In this document: positions 34,431 to 42,703 of the stretch, one piece after another
Layout: the number at the start of each line of letters is the position of its first letter
How positions within the stretch are numbered: position 1 is the first letter of the stretch
Source of the DNA: Chryseolinea soli
GTDB taxonomy: Bacteria > Bacteroidota > Bacteroidia > Cytophagales > Cyclobacteriaceae
NCBI RefSeq assembly: GCF_003589925.1
Contig: NZ_CP032382.1
Span: forward strand, 620,001-684,000
Reading direction: 5' to 3'
Length of the DNA: 64,000 bases
Program-made: the position numbers and the translations under genes
The notes under the pieces: model-generated
Told to the model about the DNA's origin: nothing
The model's database searches: none
The model's input: only the letters and a program-made list of their open reading frames with translations

Positions 34431-35026
34431 AGGCTGTTGGCTACGGCCTGCCCGATGAGGGCGGCCACCCGTTCGGAAACCGGGATCTTCCCCGCGGCTT
34501 CGATGGCTTTTGCCGACATTTTGCGCAGCGTCTTTCGCAAGATCTCCACCAGTTTCACGTCGTCGTGTTTGGTGGCAAATTCTTCGAGGTAAAATTCAAT
34601 AAAGACGAGACAGATCACGTCCTCCAAAGCCTGGATGTCGGGGCGGTGGTGGAAAAGTTGTTCTTTCGCGAGCAATGACTTCACCTTTTGGATGGTCTCG
34701 TCGTCATAGCCATAGCTGCGCATGATGCGGTCGGCGATGTTGCTGTGGTGCACTTTGAGTTGGTTGCGCCATTGGAGGTAGCCCTTCCGATCCATCGCAT
34801 AGGTGTTCCGTGGGATCTCCCACCGCCCGATGTGTTGGCAGCGGGCGGCCAGCACCAGGTATTCGGGCGCATCGGGCAGATAGCTTTTCAACCGTTCGCT
34901 CATGCGTTGGGCATACAACAGTTCCTTCGGAATCTGCTGCCCCTGCCACGATTCCAGATGAGGGTCCTTCTGATTGTAGTCATCGAACATGGCGATAACT
35001 TTCGTAAAGCGTTCCTCGTTGGTCAT
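34427..35026 (-). CDS. DUF4202 protein
   Basis: About 199 residues from the start MTNEERFTKVIAMFDDYNQKDP at 35026, as in family members; the frame extends to 35059 with the less likely MRYLNRNFKRR. The motifs ARCQHIGRWEIPRNTYAMDRKGYLQWRNQLKVHHS recall an HD-like metal site: His in QHI, then HHS with the later LFHHRPD and LEDVICLVFIE. DUF4202 has no established function; an HD-type phosphohydrolase is the best guess from the spaced His/Asp residues. It is cytoplasmic and lacks partner genes. Confidence 0.82.
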   Translation of the reverse strand: MTNEERFTKVIAMFDDYNQKDPHLESWQGQQIPKELLYAQRMSERLKSYLPDAPEYLVLAARCQHIGRWEIPRNTYAMDRKGYLQWRNQLKVHHSNIADRIMRSYGYDDETIQKVKSLLAKEQLFHHRPDIQALEDVICLVFIEFYLEEFATKHDDVKLVEILRKTLRKMSAKAIEAAGKIPVSERVAALIGQAVANSL

Positions 35027-35239
35027 ACGACGTTTGAAATTTCGATTAAGGTAACGCATTTCGGGTCAATCTGGCAAGTTCACCGCCGGGTTCGCCGACC
35101 CCACCCTCCCCGGGCAAAATTGACCTGGAATTTTCACCGACGCCCATCCGTCATTCACCTACCCCCGCCCGGAACCGGCCTTTTTACGATGGCCGCAGGG
35201 CCAAATCGTGCCGTTATTTGAATCAGAAATCAAATACAA

Positions 35240-36037
35240 ATGGAAAACAAAATGGAAACTGAAGAAGATAAAAAAGTTACAGACAACCGCCCCGAGTGGG
35301 GAGGTCACCGTTCGGGCCGGATTTTCGGTGGCATCGTGGTGATGGTTGTCGGTGGTTTGTTACTGGCCCGCCAGGTCGGTGCCGATATTCCTGAATGGAT
35401 CTTTACCTGGCCCTCGCTCCTGATCGTCCTGGGCTTGTATGTAGGCGCCCGTCATTCGTTCAAAAGCTTTGGCTGGCTCATTCCGATCGCTATCGGTGCA
35501 TTCCTGCTCAGCCGCGAGCATATCGACCTTGATGTGTGGCGATTTTTCTGGCCCACCGTGATCATCCTGATCGGTATCGGCATCATGTTCAAGCCCCGCC
35601 GTCGCTTCCGCCACCAACGGTGGAACGAGGAGCGTTGGAAAAGAAAGTGGGAACGTCAATATAACTACTACCACGAAGGCAAGCCCGTAGAAGGCGACAC
35701 CATCGATTCAGTATCCATCTTCGGTGGAACAAAAAAAAACGTGATCAGCAAGGACTTTAAAGGCGGCGAAAGCGTGTGCATGTTCGGCGGCCTGGAACTC
35801 AACATGAGTCAAGCCGACATCAACGGCCGCGTGAACCTGGAAGTGGTGCAAGTCTTTGGCGGCACCAAACTGGTGGTACCCCCGCACTGGAAGATCCAAG
35901 CCGACGAACTGGTGACCGTGTTCGGCTCTATAGAAGATAAGCGTCATATCCAGCCCGGCATGGTCTATGACGAAACCAAGGTCCTGGTCCTGGAAGGCAC
36001 GTGTGTGTTCGGTGGTATTGAGATCAGGAGTTTTTAA
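35240..36037 (+). CDS. LiaF-like membrane protein
   Basis: 265 residues: an acidic N-terminus, four short membrane helices in about 28-115 (as in LiaF TM domains), a basic linker (KPRRRFRHQRWNEERWKRKWERQY) and a C-terminal beta-rich domain with repeated VSIFGGTKKN, VCMFGGLELN, VQVFGGTKL, VFGSIEDK and CVFGGIEI strands, characteristic of the LiaF C-terminal domain. In Firmicutes LiaF restrains a cell-envelope stress two-component system. Here a LytS/LytTR pair lies two genes downstream, so a similar sensor role at the inner membrane is plausible but not shown. Confidence 0.85.
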   Translation: MENKMETEEDKKVTDNRPEWGGHRSGRIFGGIVVMVVGGLLLARQVGADIPEWIFTWPSLLIVLGLYVGARHSFKSFGWLIPIAIGAFLLSREHIDLDVWRFFWPTVIILIGIGIMFKPRRRFRHQRWNEERWKRKWERQYNYYHEGKPVEGDTIDSVSIFGGTKKNVISKDFKGGESVCMFGGLELNMSQADINGRVNLEVVQVFGGTKLVVPPHWKIQADELVTVFGSIEDKRHIQPGMVYDETKVLVLEGTCVFGGIEIRSF

Positions 36038-36115
36038 CCGGATTCCTGTCCAATTCCAAACCCCTCGATCGTTATTCCTATGCAAACCATTTTAATCATC
36101 CTACAAGTAATCCTT

Positions 36116-36460
36116 ATGAACTGGTACATCACAAAAATCGTCTTCAACATTTCAGCCGAACAAAGCTCGAAAGCACAGTTCGACGAACAACTCCGGCTGG
36201 TAGCCGCCGAAACCAAAGAAGAAGCCTTCCTCAAAGCCCGCATGATCGGCCTGCACGAGGAAGACACCTTCTACAACGACAACATGAAAAAGGTGAAGTG
36301 GGAATTCATCAATGTGTCGGAAGTTATCTGCCTGAAGAACCTCGAAGATGGCACGGAAGTATATTCCCGCATCCACGAGATGGAAGAAGGCGCTCCGTAC
36401 ATTAACTTTATCCACCAAAAGGCCATCGCGCTCCGTTTGAACGCGATGCCTTTATTCTAA
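36116..36460 (+). CDS. DUF4288 protein
   Basis: About 114 residues from the start MNWYITKIVFNI at 36116, which is the family start; an upstream in-frame ATG at 36080 would give a hydrophobic lead that looks unlikely. The DEQLRLVAAETKEEAFLKARMIGLHEED segment and the short beta strands fit DUF4288, a small cytoplasmic family of unknown function. It lies between the LiaF-like gene and the LytS-type kinase (14 bases ahead of the kinase start), so it is likely on their transcript. Confidence 0.75.
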   Translation: MNWYITKIVFNISAEQSSKAQFDEQLRLVAAETKEEAFLKARMIGLHEEDTFYNDNMKKVKWEFINVSEVICLKNLEDGTEVYSRIHEMEEGAPYINFIHQKAIALRLNAMPLF

Positions 36461-36473
36461 AAGTTCTATACGT

Positions 36474-37517
36474 ATGCACGTTACTGTATCTGTAAAAAAA
36501 GTATTCATGGTCGTGTCCACCTGGTGGAGCATGCTGGCCTTGTTCGAGACCTACGCTTTGGTCAGTACCTTCGGCTTTGCATGGAACGTGGCCTTGGCAG
36601 ATGCAGTGAATTTCAACTTATTGGTAGCCACAGCGGGCTTCATCATGTTCAACTCGCTGAAATTTTACCAGGCCGGTCCCAAAACGGCGATCTATCTCGT
36701 CATCTGGAGCATTGCCCTGGCCAGCCTCTGTGCTGTTTTGCATCGCTACCTGATGTCCTCCTACTTTTTTCACGACAACATCCCTTACCAGGAATACCTC
36801 GCCGGATCGCACGTGATCCGCGGATTGTTTGCCTGGCTCATGATCGCCCTCATCGGCATGCAGAGCTGGATCTGGTTTTATATGCAGGAACAAAGCGCCA
36901 ACGAAAAGCGCGAACAGGAAACCCTGAAATTTTCGCGTGAAGCAGAGCTCGCCTCCTTACGGCAACAGCTTCAACCCCACTTCTTATTCAACAGCCTCAA
37001 TTCCATCAGCGCCCTGGCCGGCTCCAAACCCGAACAAGCCCGCCTGATGATCCAACAACTGAGTGACTTTCTGCGCGGCACGATCAAAAAAGACGACCTG
37101 CAGTTTGTCACCCTCGACGAAGAACTCAACCATTTACAACTATATCTGGAGATCGAAAAAGTGCGCTTCGGTCACCGCCTCAAAACCGAGATCGTCCGCG
37201 ACGAAGAAACCGCCGGCCTCACCCTGCCCTCGTTGCTGTTGCAGCCCGTGGTGGAAAACGCCATTAAATTCGGTTTGTACGACACCGTGGGCGAGATCAC
37301 CATCCGCATCGAGGCCCAAGCGGCCGATAAACAACTGGTGATCACGGTAGAAAACCCCTTCGACCCCGAAACCTCGCGCCCGCGACAGGGCACCGGCTTC
37401 GGGCTCAACTCCGTGCAACGGAGGCTCTACCTGCTCTATGCGCGCCAGGACCTCTTGTCTACAAAAATGACAGGCCCTTTATTCAAAACCGAAATCAAAA
37501 TTCCTCAACCCGCATGA
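36474..37517 (+). CDS. LytS/YehU-type sensor histidine kinase
   Basis: 347 residues with four membrane helices in the first 140 residues, a short linker and a His_kinase domain: the phosphoacceptor His169 lies in QLQPHFLFNSLNSISALAG, and the ATP-binding part has LQPVVENAIKFGLYD and RQGTGFGLNSVQRRLYLLY. It phosphorylates the response regulator, whose ATG overlaps this stop (ATGATG at 37514-37519). No sensing domain beyond the membrane helices is seen, so the signal may come through the membrane or through the LiaF-like protein upstream (inference). Confidence 0.92.
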   Translation: MHVTVSVKKVFMVVSTWWSMLALFETYALVSTFGFAWNVALADAVNFNLLVATAGFIMFNSLKFYQAGPKTAIYLVIWSIALASLCAVLHRYLMSSYFFHDNIPYQEYLAGSHVIRGLFAWLMIALIGMQSWIWFYMQEQSANEKREQETLKFSREAELASLRQQLQPHFLFNSLNSISALAGSKPEQARLMIQQLSDFLRGTIKKDDLQFVTLDEELNHLQLYLEIEKVRFGHRLKTEIVRDEETAGLTLPSLLLQPVVENAIKFGLYDTVGEITIRIEAQAADKQLVITVENPFDPETSRPRQGTGFGLNSVQRRLYLLYARQDLLSTKMTGPLFKTEIKIPQPA

Positions 37518-38257
37518 TGAACGTTATACTGATCGACGACGAACCGCTCGCCCGCAGCATCGTGGCCGAATACCTTCGCGATTTCACCGACCTCGCCGTA
37601 GTGCAGGAATGCAACGACGGCTTCGAGGGCGTGAAGGCCATCGCCCAGCACAAGCCCGACCTCATCTTTCTCGACATCCAGATGCCCAAGATCAACGGCT
37701 TCGAAATGCTGGAACTGATCGAACAACCCCCGGCCGTGATCTTCACCACGGCCTTCGACGAATATGCCATCAAAGCCTTCGAGGCCCACGCCATCGATTA
37801 TTTGCTGAAACCCTTTAGCAAAGACCGATTTGCAAAAGCCGTTCAAAAGTGGCTGGCTCACCATCAAACATCCGGCACCAAATCAGCCACCAACGCCCTT
37901 ATTCACGAGGAAGTGCGTCAGCCCGAGGAACGCAATCGCATCGTGGTGAAAGAAGGAAGCAACATCCGCATCATTCCCGTGCACGAGATCGTGTACCTGG
38001 AGGCGTATGATGATTATGTGAAAATTTTTACGGCCAAGGAGATGCTGTTGAAGAAGAAGACGATGAGTTTTTATGAGCAGAGTTTGGATACCGATCAGTT
38101 CGTGCGGGTGCATCGGTCGTATATTGTTGCCGTCTCACAGATCACGCGGATCGAGCCGTTGGAAAAGGATACGCATTTGGCGTTGTTGAAGAATGGGGCG
38201 AAGATTCCGCTGAGTAAGACGGGGTATGTGAAGTTGAAGACGGTGTTGGGACTTTAG
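37514..38257 (+). CDS. LytTR-type response regulator
   Basis: 247 residues: a receiver domain with acidic residues in LIDDEPLA, phospho-acceptor Asp54 in LIFLDIQMP, the conserved Thr and Lys in FTTAFDEYAIKAFE and YLLKPF, then a LytTR DNA-binding domain of about 100 residues (VYLEAYDDYVKIFTAKEMLLKKKTMSFYEQSL...VRVHRSYIVAVSQITR). It is coupled to the kinase gene by a 4-base overlap. It should bind direct repeats near its target promoters; no target site can be named here. A low-complexity repeat array begins at its stop codon. Confidence 0.93.
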   Translation: MMNVILIDDEPLARSIVAEYLRDFTDLAVVQECNDGFEGVKAIAQHKPDLIFLDIQMPKINGFEMLELIEQPPAVIFTTAFDEYAIKAFEAHAIDYLLKPFSKDRFAKAVQKWLAHHQTSGTKSATNALIHEEVRQPEERNRIVVKEGSNIRIIPVHEIVYLEAYDDYVKIFTAKEMLLKKKTMSFYEQSLDTDQFVRVHRSYIVAVSQITRIEPLEKDTHLALLKNGAKIPLSKTGYVKLKTVLGL

Positions 38258-38460
38258 TCAGGAGCCAGGAGCCAGAATCCAGGAGCCAGGAGCCGGAAGC
38301 TTGTGCTCGGCGTTCAGTAGCCAGTAGTCAGTAGCCAGGAGCCAGAAGCTTGGGCTCGGCATTCAGTAGCCAGTAGTCGGTAGCCAGGAGCAGAATCACA
38401 GATGCTCGGCATTCAGTAGTCAGTAGCCGGAATCACAGGTGTTCGGCATTCAGTAGCCAG
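38258..38460. repeat. Low-complexity AGTAGCC/GGAGCC repeat array
   Basis: About 200 bases of short units (CAGTAGCCAGTAGTCAGTAG, GGAGCCAGGAGCC, GCTCGGC) arranged in a higher-order pattern: GCTCGGC (with a GTTCGGC variant) occurs at 38305, 38354, 38404 and 38441, spaced 49, 50 and 37 bases, each time followed by a TTCAGTAG stretch. The array starts at the stop of the response regulator and ends about 100 bases before the MFS gene. A shorter copy lies at 19164-19193. It has no long open frame. Replication slippage or a repeat family is likely. Confidence 0.8.
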
Positions 38461-38564
38461 CCGTTGGCAGCGCGTCTTGTTGGGAACACCACTGTGACAC
38501 ATCTTTTTTTTTGAGTGCAAGCAGAATCAACTGTGCCGAATCTGATTTTTGGTCTGGCAGTATG

Positions 38565-39854
38565 TTAGGAGCCGGGGGTTAGGATGGAGGAGTCGTCGGG
38601 TAGGGAGTGTGAGGTGGGGTCGGGTTTGGGGGTTGGGGGTTGGTGGGGCATGTTTTTTTTGAGGGAGGCGCGTGCCATCAGGGTTGCGGTGATAGTTAAT
38701 ACTGCTCCGAGTAGCATGGGTGCTCCGGGTAAGTAGATGGGGGCGTGGCTGTTGGTGAAATAGGCGAATGTGTTTGACATCAATACCGGACCGATGCAGG
38801 CGGTGGCACTCATGAGACTTGTTAAGGCGCCTTGCAGTTCGCCTTGTTCATTGGCGGGAACTTGCGTGGATATAATGCCCTGCAGCGCGGGACCTGCAAT
38901 GCCTCCCATACAATACACGACGGTGAAGGCGAACATCATCCAGCTTTGCGTGGCAAGGGCAAAGAGCACAAAGCCCAGCGCGTTGAATCCCAGACCGACG
39001 TAAACGCTGCGGGCTTGCCCCAGCTTGGGGATGATGATGCGAATAAGTCCTCCCTGCACAACAGCGAATACAAGCCCCACAACGGCTAACGAAATGCCGA
39101 TCATTCCAGGGCCCCATTTAAATTTTTCGATGGCATAAAAAGACCAATTACTTTGCACGGCGTGAGAGGAAATATAGACGAGGACCAGCGAAGCCACCAA
39201 TCCGAGGATGACGGGGTAACGTCTCAAATTCAATAGCGAACTTACCGGGTTGGCCCGCGACCATTCGAACTTTCTCCGGTTTTCGGGCTTTAAAGACTCT
39301 GGCAAAATAAAAAAGCCATACAGCCAATTCGCCATGGAGAGGCCTGCGGCAACCATGAACGGCATACGGGAACCAAACACGGCGAGCGCCCCACCGAGCA
39401 TGGGGCCGATGATAAATCCCAATCCAAAAGCTGCCCCGATGATGCCAAAATTCTGAGCGCGTTTTTCCGGAGGGCTCACGTCGGCAATGTAGGCTCCCGC
39501 TGTCGTGAAACTTGCTCCCATCATGCCCGCCACAATTCTTCCAATAAAAAGCCAGCCGATGGTCGGTGCGAACGCTAGAAAAGTATAGTCCACCCCGAAC
39601 CCGAACAACGAGGCCAGCAACACGGGCCTGCGGCCATACCGGTCGCTCAATCCGCCGACGATCGGGGCACACAAAAATTGCATGGAGGCATAAGCGAGAT
39701 AGAGCCAACCACTGATGGCAGCCGCCTCGCTGTTGGTGCTGCCCGAAAGTTCATCGATCAATTGGGGCATCACCGGGATGATGATCCCCAGACCGATAAT
39801 ATCGATCAGCAGCGTGGCAAAAATGAATCCTAGGGCGGGGCGTTTACTGGACAT
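38565..39854 (-). CDS. MFS exporter of the TetA(TCR) family
   Basis: A 429-residue transporter with 12 membrane helices. Motif A is [14 protein letters not shown] after helix 2, and helices 4-5 carry [33 protein letters not shown], both typical of the TetA/TCR group of drug-proton antiporters. The C-terminal tail ([18 protein letters not shown]) is a proline-rich extension encoded close to the repeat array. It may export a tetracycline-like or another toxic compound, but members of this group are common in non-resistant Bacteroidota. The start at 39854 follows an inverted repeat in the upstream region. Confidence 0.88.
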   Translation of the reverse strand: MSSKRPALGFIFATLLIDIIGLGIIIPVMPQLIDELSGSTNSEAAAISGWLYLAYASMQFLCAPIVGGLSDRYGRRPVLLASLFGFGVDYTFLAFAPTIGWLFIGRIVAGMMGASFTTAGAYIADVSPPEKRAQNFGIIGAAFGLGFIIGPMLGGALAVFGSRMPFMVAAGLSMANWLYGFFILPESLKPENRRKFEWSRANPVSSLLNLRRYPVILGLVASLVLVYISSHAVQSNWSFYAIEKFKWGPGMIGISLAVVGLVFAVVQGGLIRIIIPKLGQARSVYVGLGFNALGFVLFALATQSWMMFAFTVVYCMGGIAGPALQGIISTQVPANEQGELQGALTSLMSATACIGPVLMSNTFAYFTNSHAPIYLPGAPMLLGAVLTITATLMARASLKKNMPHQPPTPKPDPTSHSLPDDSSILTPGS

Positions 39855-40214
39855 GGCAAATAAAAAAATGGAATGTCAAAGTAAATCCATTTTTCGGAAC
39901 CGTGAGACACCGAAGCGGTGCCACAGCCTAATTTAATAGTCGTCTAAATAGACACCATTCCGGTTGATTTTATGGCTGAAGCGGGCATCGCCGGCACATT
40001 ACCCCCCGAAACGGGTAGGTCGATCCACGGAGCAGGTCTCAGCCTAAGCCTACGCGGAATAATCAGCCTCATCCTACCGTTTCGAGATTTTTCTATCCCC
40101 TTTTGGGAAGCCTGCGGAAATAAAAGTGCGTTTTCAGGCTCCTTTCAACGGTCGGGCCGGTGGCATGTGGTTTGGAATTACCCCATCAACAAACCAACTC
40201 AAACAACCCATTTT
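39855..40214. other. Non-coding spacer between MFS and small membrane protein genes
   Basis: 360 bases. An inverted repeat, AAAAATGGA (39864-39872) with TCCATTTTT (39886-39894), lies 10 to 40 bases upstream of the leftward MFS start and could be an operator. The long frame from 39972 that runs into the gene at 40215 has no protein-like character before the internal ATG. Nothing else is recognised. Confidence 0.5.
39864..39894 (-). promoter_or_regulatory. Inverted repeat upstream of the MFS gene
   Basis: Two perfect 9-base arms, AAAAATGGA and TCCATTTTT, separated by 13 bases, end 10 bases before the ATG of the MFS exporter. The place and the length suit a dimeric regulator such as a TetR or MarR protein, but the sequence is AT-rich and could be chance. 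No regulator gene is adjacent to it. Confidence 0.35.
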
Positions 40215-40418
40215 ATGAAACCCATTTCCCTCATCTTCTTCTTTATCATCATCGCGGCCACCCTGGTATTTGCAGCCATCTACATCTTCTCTCCTGAACT
40301 TGTGGAAAGCAATCCTTCGGTATTCGCTATCGGCCTGGTATCGATCATGGTGGTGGGCATGTTCGGCATGATGCACTTCATTCCTTCTACCGTGGTAGAG
40401 GAAAACAGACAATACTAA
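40215..40418 (+). CDS. Small two-helix membrane protein
   Basis: A 67-residue protein from the internal ATG at 40215: MKPISLIFFFIIIAATLVFAA, a short loop, then SVFAIGLVSIMVVGMFGMMHF and VEENRQY. Two membrane helices with both ends probably in the cytoplasm. No family is recognised. The frame continues upstream to 39972 but that part is unlikely to be translated. A CAAA repeat (AACA repeated four times) follows its stop, then a strong terminator at 40503. Confidence 0.6.
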   Translation: MKPISLIFFFIIIAATLVFAAIYIFSPELVESNPSVFAIGLVSIMVVGMFGMMHFIPSTVVEENRQY

Positions 40419-40502
40419 CAAACAAACAAACAAACCAGCCGGCCCATCGTGGCACGCGGTGGCCGGTAAAAAATCTTGTTGTGTGCGCTTTAATCTAGAG
40501 CT

Positions 40503-40533
40503 GCCCGGGGGAAACCCCGGGCTTCTTCTTTTG
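40503..40533 (+). terminator. Intrinsic terminator
   Basis: GCCCGGGG (40503-40510) pairs with CCCCGGGC (40515-40522) around GAAA, followed by TTCTTCTTTT. A strong stem with a T-rich tail, 85 bases after the stop of the small membrane protein gene, and about 10 bases ahead of the MarR-type palindrome. Confidence 0.88.
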
Positions 40534-40542
40534 TGTTGCATT

Positions 40543-40560
40543 TAATATGTTAACATATTA
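40543..40560. promoter_or_regulatory. 18-bp palindromic operator of the EVE-MarR operon
   Basis: The sequence TAATATGTTAACATATTA is a perfect palindrome, typical in length and AT-content of MarR-family sites. It lies 31 bases upstream of the EVE start, and an imperfect second copy (TATTTATACATATTAAATA) follows at once, so two dimers may bind. The MarR gene is the second gene of this operon, so auto-repression is the likely use. Confidence 0.75.
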
Positions 40561-40591
40561 TATTTATACATATTAAATACAAACACCCCTT

Positions 40592-41017
40592 ATGACAACA
40601 GAAAAATATTGGGTCGTCGTGGCCTCGAAAGACCACGCCAACCGCGGTGTGCAAGGTGGTTTCATCCAGGCGAACCATGGGAAGGAAGGCCCGCTAAAAC
40701 GCATCCGTCCAAACGATTGGATCATGGTCTACTCTCCCAAAGAGACCTTCGAGGGCAGCACCAAGCTCCAGGCTTTCACGGCTATCGGCCAGGCCGTAGA
40801 CGACAAGGTCTACGCCGTGAGCATGACCAGCGATTTTCATCCCTTCCGGCGGAACGTGCACTTCTATCCCTGCCAGGAAGCCCCCATCGTACCGTTGGTG
40901 GACGACCTGAAATTTATTACCAACAAAAAGTCCTGGGGATTTCCTTTCCGATTTGGTTTCTTTGAGATCAAAGAAGAAGACTTTATCCGGATCCGATCAA
41001 CCCTCCTTCCCAAATGA
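40592..41017 (+). CDS. EVE-domain protein
   Basis: A 141-residue protein that is one EVE domain, a PUA-like fold that reads modified bases in DNA or RNA. It starts KYWVVVASKDHANRGVQGGFIQANHGKEGPLKRI, the typical EVE pattern, with RPNDWIMVYSPKETFEG and HPFRRNVHFYPCQEAPI further on. Stand-alone EVE proteins often lie near defence or stress genes; here the partner is a MarR regulator whose ATG overlaps its stop by 4 bases. Cytoplasmic. What base it reads is unknown. Confidence 0.88.
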   Translation: MTTEKYWVVVASKDHANRGVQGGFIQANHGKEGPLKRIRPNDWIMVYSPKETFEGSTKLQAFTAIGQAVDDKVYAVSMTSDFHPFRRNVHFYPCQEAPIVPLVDDLKFITNKKSWGFPFRFGFFEIKEEDFIRIRSTLLPK

Positions 41018-41487
41018 AAACAGCCGACAACACATTCAGTTTCGACAAGGCGGAAGACAGCCCCGGCTTTTTGCTGTGGCAAGTCACCCTCCTCTGGCAG
41101 CGCGAGCTAAAAAAAGCGCTCGAAAAACACGACCTCACCCACGCCCAATATGTGTTGATGGCCAGCATTCACTGGCTCGCCCTGCACCATGAACAGGTGA
41201 CGCAGATCGTGTTGTCGGCACATACCAAGATCGATCCCATGACCACGTCCACCGTGTTGCGCACGCTCCAGGCCAAGGGCTTTCTCTTCCGCCAGGAACA
41301 TGCCACCGACACCCGCGCCAAAACCGTGGGCCTCACCGAAAGCGGAAAGAAAGTCATCAAGCAAGCCGTGCGCACGGTTGAAAAATTCGACGCGACCTTC
41401 TTTGGTCCGTTGGGTGAAAAGACGCACGACTTCAACAAGAAATTACTTTTGTTATTAAAACAAAAAGAAAACGGCCCGGAGCTATAA
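41014..41487 (+). CDS. MarR-family transcriptional regulator
   Basis: 157 residues with the winged-helix layout of MarR: an N-terminal helix (LLWQVTLLWQRELKKALEKHDLTHAQYVLMASIHW), the recognition region KIDPMTTSTVLRTLQAKGFLFRQEH and the wing ATDTRAKTVGLTESGKK. It would bind as a dimer, most likely at the 18-bp palindrome upstream of the EVE gene with which it forms a two-gene operon (ATGA overlap). The ligand is unknown; no catalytic gene is attached. Confidence 0.92.
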   Translation: MKTADNTFSFDKAEDSPGFLLWQVTLLWQRELKKALEKHDLTHAQYVLMASIHWLALHHEQVTQIVLSAHTKIDPMTTSTVLRTLQAKGFLFRQEHATDTRAKTVGLTESGKKVIKQAVRTVEKFDATFFGPLGEKTHDFNKKLLLLLKQKENGPEL

Positions 41488-41577
41488 TGCCATGGCGCCG
41501 GTTGACGCAAGGCTAGCTATGCTTGCGGACTAATCCTGCCTTTTTTAATTTGAACAGCAAACCATTCACCCCACGCT

Positions 41578-42165
41578 TTGAGCGATCCGCACGAATTCAT
41601 CCTTCAACACATTTCGCGGCACATCATGTTGTCGGAGCCGGACATTCAGCGCTTCAAGAGCGTGCTTCGCTACCGGAAATTGCGAAAGCGTCAATACCTT
41701 TTGCAGGCGGGTGACGTGAGCCTTTATGAGAATTTTGTTTTGAAGGGATGTCTCCGGGCCTACACCGTAGACCCTGATGGCACCGAGCATATTGTGATGT
41801 TTGCCGTGGAAGGATGGTGGGTTTCCGACCTGTACAGCTTTCTGGCCGGCACACCCGCTACACAAAACATCGACGCGTTGGAAGACACGGAAGTATTCTC
41901 CATCGAAAAAAACGACCTGGAGAAACTTTATCAACAGGTCCCCGAATTCAACCGGATGTTCCGGATCCTGTTGCAGAATGCCTTTGTAGCGCAACAACAA
42001 AGGATCATCGGCTCGATCAGTCAAACGGCAGAAGAACAATACACGTCTTTCATCACTAAATACCCGACACTGGAGCAACGCATTCCGCAGAACCAGGTCG
42101 CCTCCTATCTGGGTCTCACACCCGAAACCTTGAGCCGTATCCGAAAGCAACAGGCTAAAAAATAG
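41578..42165 (+). CDS. Crp/Fnr-family transcriptional regulator
   Basis: 195 residues with a cyclic-nucleotide-like beta barrel (about 25-115, with KRQYLLQAGDVSLYENFVLKGCLRAY) and a C-terminal helix-turn-helix (PQNQVASYLGLTPETLSRIRKQQAKK). The start is TTG at 41578: an in-frame stop lies 27 bases before it, and the first ATG would remove 16 residues of the barrel. No cysteine cluster for an iron-sulfur centre is seen. These proteins in Bacteroidota usually control a neighbouring small gene; here the SnoaL-like gene lies 136 bases downstream. Confidence 0.88.
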   Translation: MSDPHEFILQHISRHIMLSEPDIQRFKSVLRYRKLRKRQYLLQAGDVSLYENFVLKGCLRAYTVDPDGTEHIVMFAVEGWWVSDLYSFLAGTPATQNIDALEDTEVFSIEKNDLEKLYQQVPEFNRMFRILLQNAFVAQQQRIIGSISQTAEEQYTSFITKYPTLEQRIPQNQVASYLGLTPETLSRIRKQQAKK

Positions 42166-42301
42166 TCCACCTTATTCGTTTTCATTTCTTACTCCAGAAA
42201 TACTTGATCTAAATCAATCTTCTTTCTTGCGTCAGATCAATGCACAGCTCCCCGGCCTCGAGCAATTTTGTGTCAACAATTAAACACAAAACAAAAATTT
42301 T

Positions 42302-42655
42302 ATGAACACGATCAAAGAAAAACTGGAAGACCTGAACCAACTCGTGATCTCCGGCAAGCTCATGGAAGCTTTCGAAAAGTATTATCACAACGATGTGCAG
42401 ATGCAGGAAAATGCAAACGCACCCACATTCGGCAAGGAAGCCAACCGTCGTCGCGAACAGGAGTTCCTGGGAAACATCACCGAGTTCAGGGACGCCTCTG
42501 TTCACGGGGTTGCCGCTGACAACGACATTTCCTTTGTGGTCTGGCGATATGACTACACGCACAAAGAGTGGGGCGTGCGCAATTATATACAAGTGTCGGT
42601 GCAACACTGGAAAGATGGCCTTATCGCCAAGGAGCATTTCTTTTATGGAAATTGA
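42302..42655 (+). CDS. SnoaL/NTF2-like small protein
   Basis: 117 residues of the cone-like NTF2 fold, as in SnoaL-like polyketide cyclases and many stress proteins of unknown function. The long first helices (IKEKLEDLNQLVISGKLMEAFEKYYHNDVQMQEN) and the later strands fit the fold; no catalytic Asp/His pair is clear. It follows the Crp/Fnr gene and is probably its target, as this pairing is frequent. It is cytoplasmic. Confidence 0.75.
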   Translation: MNTIKEKLEDLNQLVISGKLMEAFEKYYHNDVQMQENANAPTFGKEANRRREQEFLGNITEFRDASVHGVAADNDISFVVWRYDYTHKEWGVRNYIQVSVQHWKDGLIAKEHFFYGN

Positions 42656-42703
42656 TCGCCTCCACAAAGGCGTCATGAACACGGCGATTCTCCCGGTGCG
42701 TTT

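Noticed and set aside
39972..40214. N-terminal extension of the small membrane protein
   Set aside because: The residues before the ATG at 40215 are not protein-like, while the part after it starts with a clean membrane helix.
40419..40436. AACA repeated four times after the small membrane protein gene
   Set aside because: A short simple repeat of low information; too short to call a feature.
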